64,000 nt of DNA from Actinomadura litoris (GTDB lineage: Bacteria > Actinomycetota > Actinomycetes > Streptosporangiales > Streptosporangiaceae). The first letter of the stretch is position 1; each line of letters begins with the position of its first letter. Positions 63,073-64,000 of the stretch are shown piece by piece. The notes beneath the pieces are model-generated. The model was given only the letters and a program-made list of their open reading frames with translations, made no database searches and was not told where the DNA came from. The translations under genes were made by a program, and so were the position numbers. The DNA is taken from NCBI RefSeq assembly GCF_009733595.1, contig NZ_WOFH01000007.1:372001-436000 (forward strand), given 5' to 3'.

Positions 63073-64000
63073 GAGGGCACCTCCCAGCCGAACCGGGCCT
63101 TCAGCGCGGCGCCGTGGGCGGGCAGGTCCTCGGCCTCGGCGAGCGCGACGACGCGCCCGGTGGCCTCCGCGAGCGCGTCCCGGTCGTACTCGACGACGTG
63201 GACGCCGCGCAGGAACGACTGCACCGACAGCCCCGAGGAGTGGCAGGCGCAGCCGCCGGTCGGCAGGACGTGGTTGGACCCGGCGAGGTAGTCGCCGAGC
63301 GACACCGGCGCGTGCCGTCCGACGAAGATCGCCCCGGCGTTGCGGACGCGGGCGGCGACCTCCGCCGCGTCGGCGGTGTGGATCTCCAGGTGCTCGGCGG
63401 CGTAGGCGTCCACGACGGCCAGGCCGGCCTCGACCGAGTCGACCAGGACGATGCCGGACTGCCGCCCGGCGAGCGCCTCGGTGATCCGCCCGGTGTGCTT
63501 CGTGCGCGCGACCTGCGCCGCCAGCTCGGCCTCGACCTCGCCCGCGAGCCGCGGGGAGTCGGTGACCAGGACGGCGGCGGCGAGCACGTCGTGCTCGGCC
63601 TGGCTGATCAGGTCGGCGGCGACCTCCGCCGCGTCGGCGGTGCCGTCGGCGAGGATCGCGATCTCGGTCGGGCCCGCCTCGGCGTCGATGCCGATCACGC
63701 CCTTGAGCAGCCGCTTGGCGGCGGCGACGTAGACGTTGCCGGGCCCGGTGACGAGGTCGGCGCGGGCGCAGTCGGCGGTGCCGTAGGCGAACATCGCGAC
63801 GGCCTGGGCGCCGCCGACGGCGTGCACCTCCTCGACCCCGAGGAGCGCGCAGGCCGCGAGGATCGCCGGGTGCGGCAGCCCCCCGAACTCCCTCTGCGCG
63901 GGCGAGGTGACCGCGAGCGACCCGACCCCGGCCTCCTGCGCGGGGACGACGTTCATGACCACGCTGGAGGGGTAGACCGCCCGCCCGCCCGGCACGTACA
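63069..64000 (-). CDS. hisD: Histidinol dehydrogenase (5' end outside window)
   Basis: The last 310 or so residues. The frame is open to the window edge; the gene should run about 120 codons more. [69 protein letters not shown] (zinc His), [12 protein letters not shown] (catalytic Glu-His) and [12 protein letters not shown] are all present. Makes histidine from histidinol in two NAD steps. First gene of the his operon here. Confidence 0.97.
   Translation of the reverse strand, partial: YVPGGRAVYPSSVVMNVVPAQEAGVGSLAVTSPAQREFGGLPHPAILAACALLGVEEVHAVGGAQAVAMFAYGTADCARADLVTGPGNVYVAAAKRLLKGVIGIDAEAGPTEIAILADGTADAAEVAADLISQAEHDVLAAAVLVTDSPRLAGEVEAELAAQVARTKHTGRITEALAGRQSGIVLVDSVEAGLAVVDAYAAEHLEIHTADAAEVAARVRNAGAIFVGRHAPVSLGDYLAGSNHVLPTGGCACHSSGLSVQSFLRGVHVVEYDRDALAEATGRVVALAEAEDLPAHGAALKARFGWEVPS

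Noticed and set aside
63069-64000. hisD appearing short, considered as a truncated pseudogene.
   Set aside because: The frame is open to the window edge and all visible motifs are intact; it is cut only by the window.

Overview
The window is 64 kb of very high-GC DNA (roughly 73-75% by eye) from an actinomycete. Densely packed genes, GTG/TTG starts, 4-bp stop/start overlaps, PriA in place of separate HisA/TrpF, and three subtilisin-inhibitor genes all point to a sporulating actinobacterium. Actinomadura or another member of the Streptosporangiales is my best guess, inferred without any database search. Nearly the whole window is core chromosome. The order coaE, rpsA, polA, ANTAR regulator, pyk, gltD/gltB, lgt, trpA/B/C, hisI, hisF, priA, hisH, hisB, hisC, hisD is, in reverse, the his-trp-lgt-pyk-polA-rpsA-coaE backbone known from Mycobacterium tuberculosis and Streptomyces. 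I see no prophage, insertion sequence or CRISPR array.

Region by region. 1-2.8 kb: the 3' end of a WD40 propeller gene, then three tandem secreted subtilisin-inhibitor-like proteins. 2.8-12.3 kb: coaE, an acetyltransferase, a membrane-anchored EEP phosphohydrolase, rpsA with a clear sigma-70-type promoter, a polysaccharide deacetylase and polA. 12.3-16.7 kb: a MenI-type thioesterase, a lipoprotein, and a four-gene operon of an 8-cysteine peptide, a membrane thioredoxin, an ABC exporter and a short signal peptidase. This operon is the best candidate for an undescribed peptide-export or RiPP-like system. 17-22.3 kb: the livKHMGF branched-chain amino-acid importer. 22.3-25 kb: ANTAR response regulator, an unusual short-armed tRNA-Leu(CAA) and pyk. 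25-30.6 kb: accessory enzymes and two AraC-type regulators. 30.6-36.7 kb: gltBD. 37-43.4 kb: two paralogous envelope proteins, a VIT1-type transporter, lgt, two DsbA-like proteins and VKOR. 43.6-49 kb: trpCBA, DUF2752, a degenerate response regulator, a Trp-associated membrane protein and hisI, with trpE missing. 49-59 kb: cold-shock protein, heterodimeric ABC exporter, lipoproteins, an HpnG-like phosphorylase and an AlkZ-like protein. 59-64 kb: hisD-C-B-(small membrane protein)-H-priA-F, with hisD cut by the window edge.

How the parts work together: VKOR and the DsbA-like proteins form an oxidative-folding set beside lgt. The his and trp operons are linked through PriA, which serves both pathways. 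livKHMGF and gltBD supply nitrogen-rich precursors. At least 13 genes have a TANNNT box 6-8 nt before their start codon, so leaderless transcription appears common here; this also settles several start sites.
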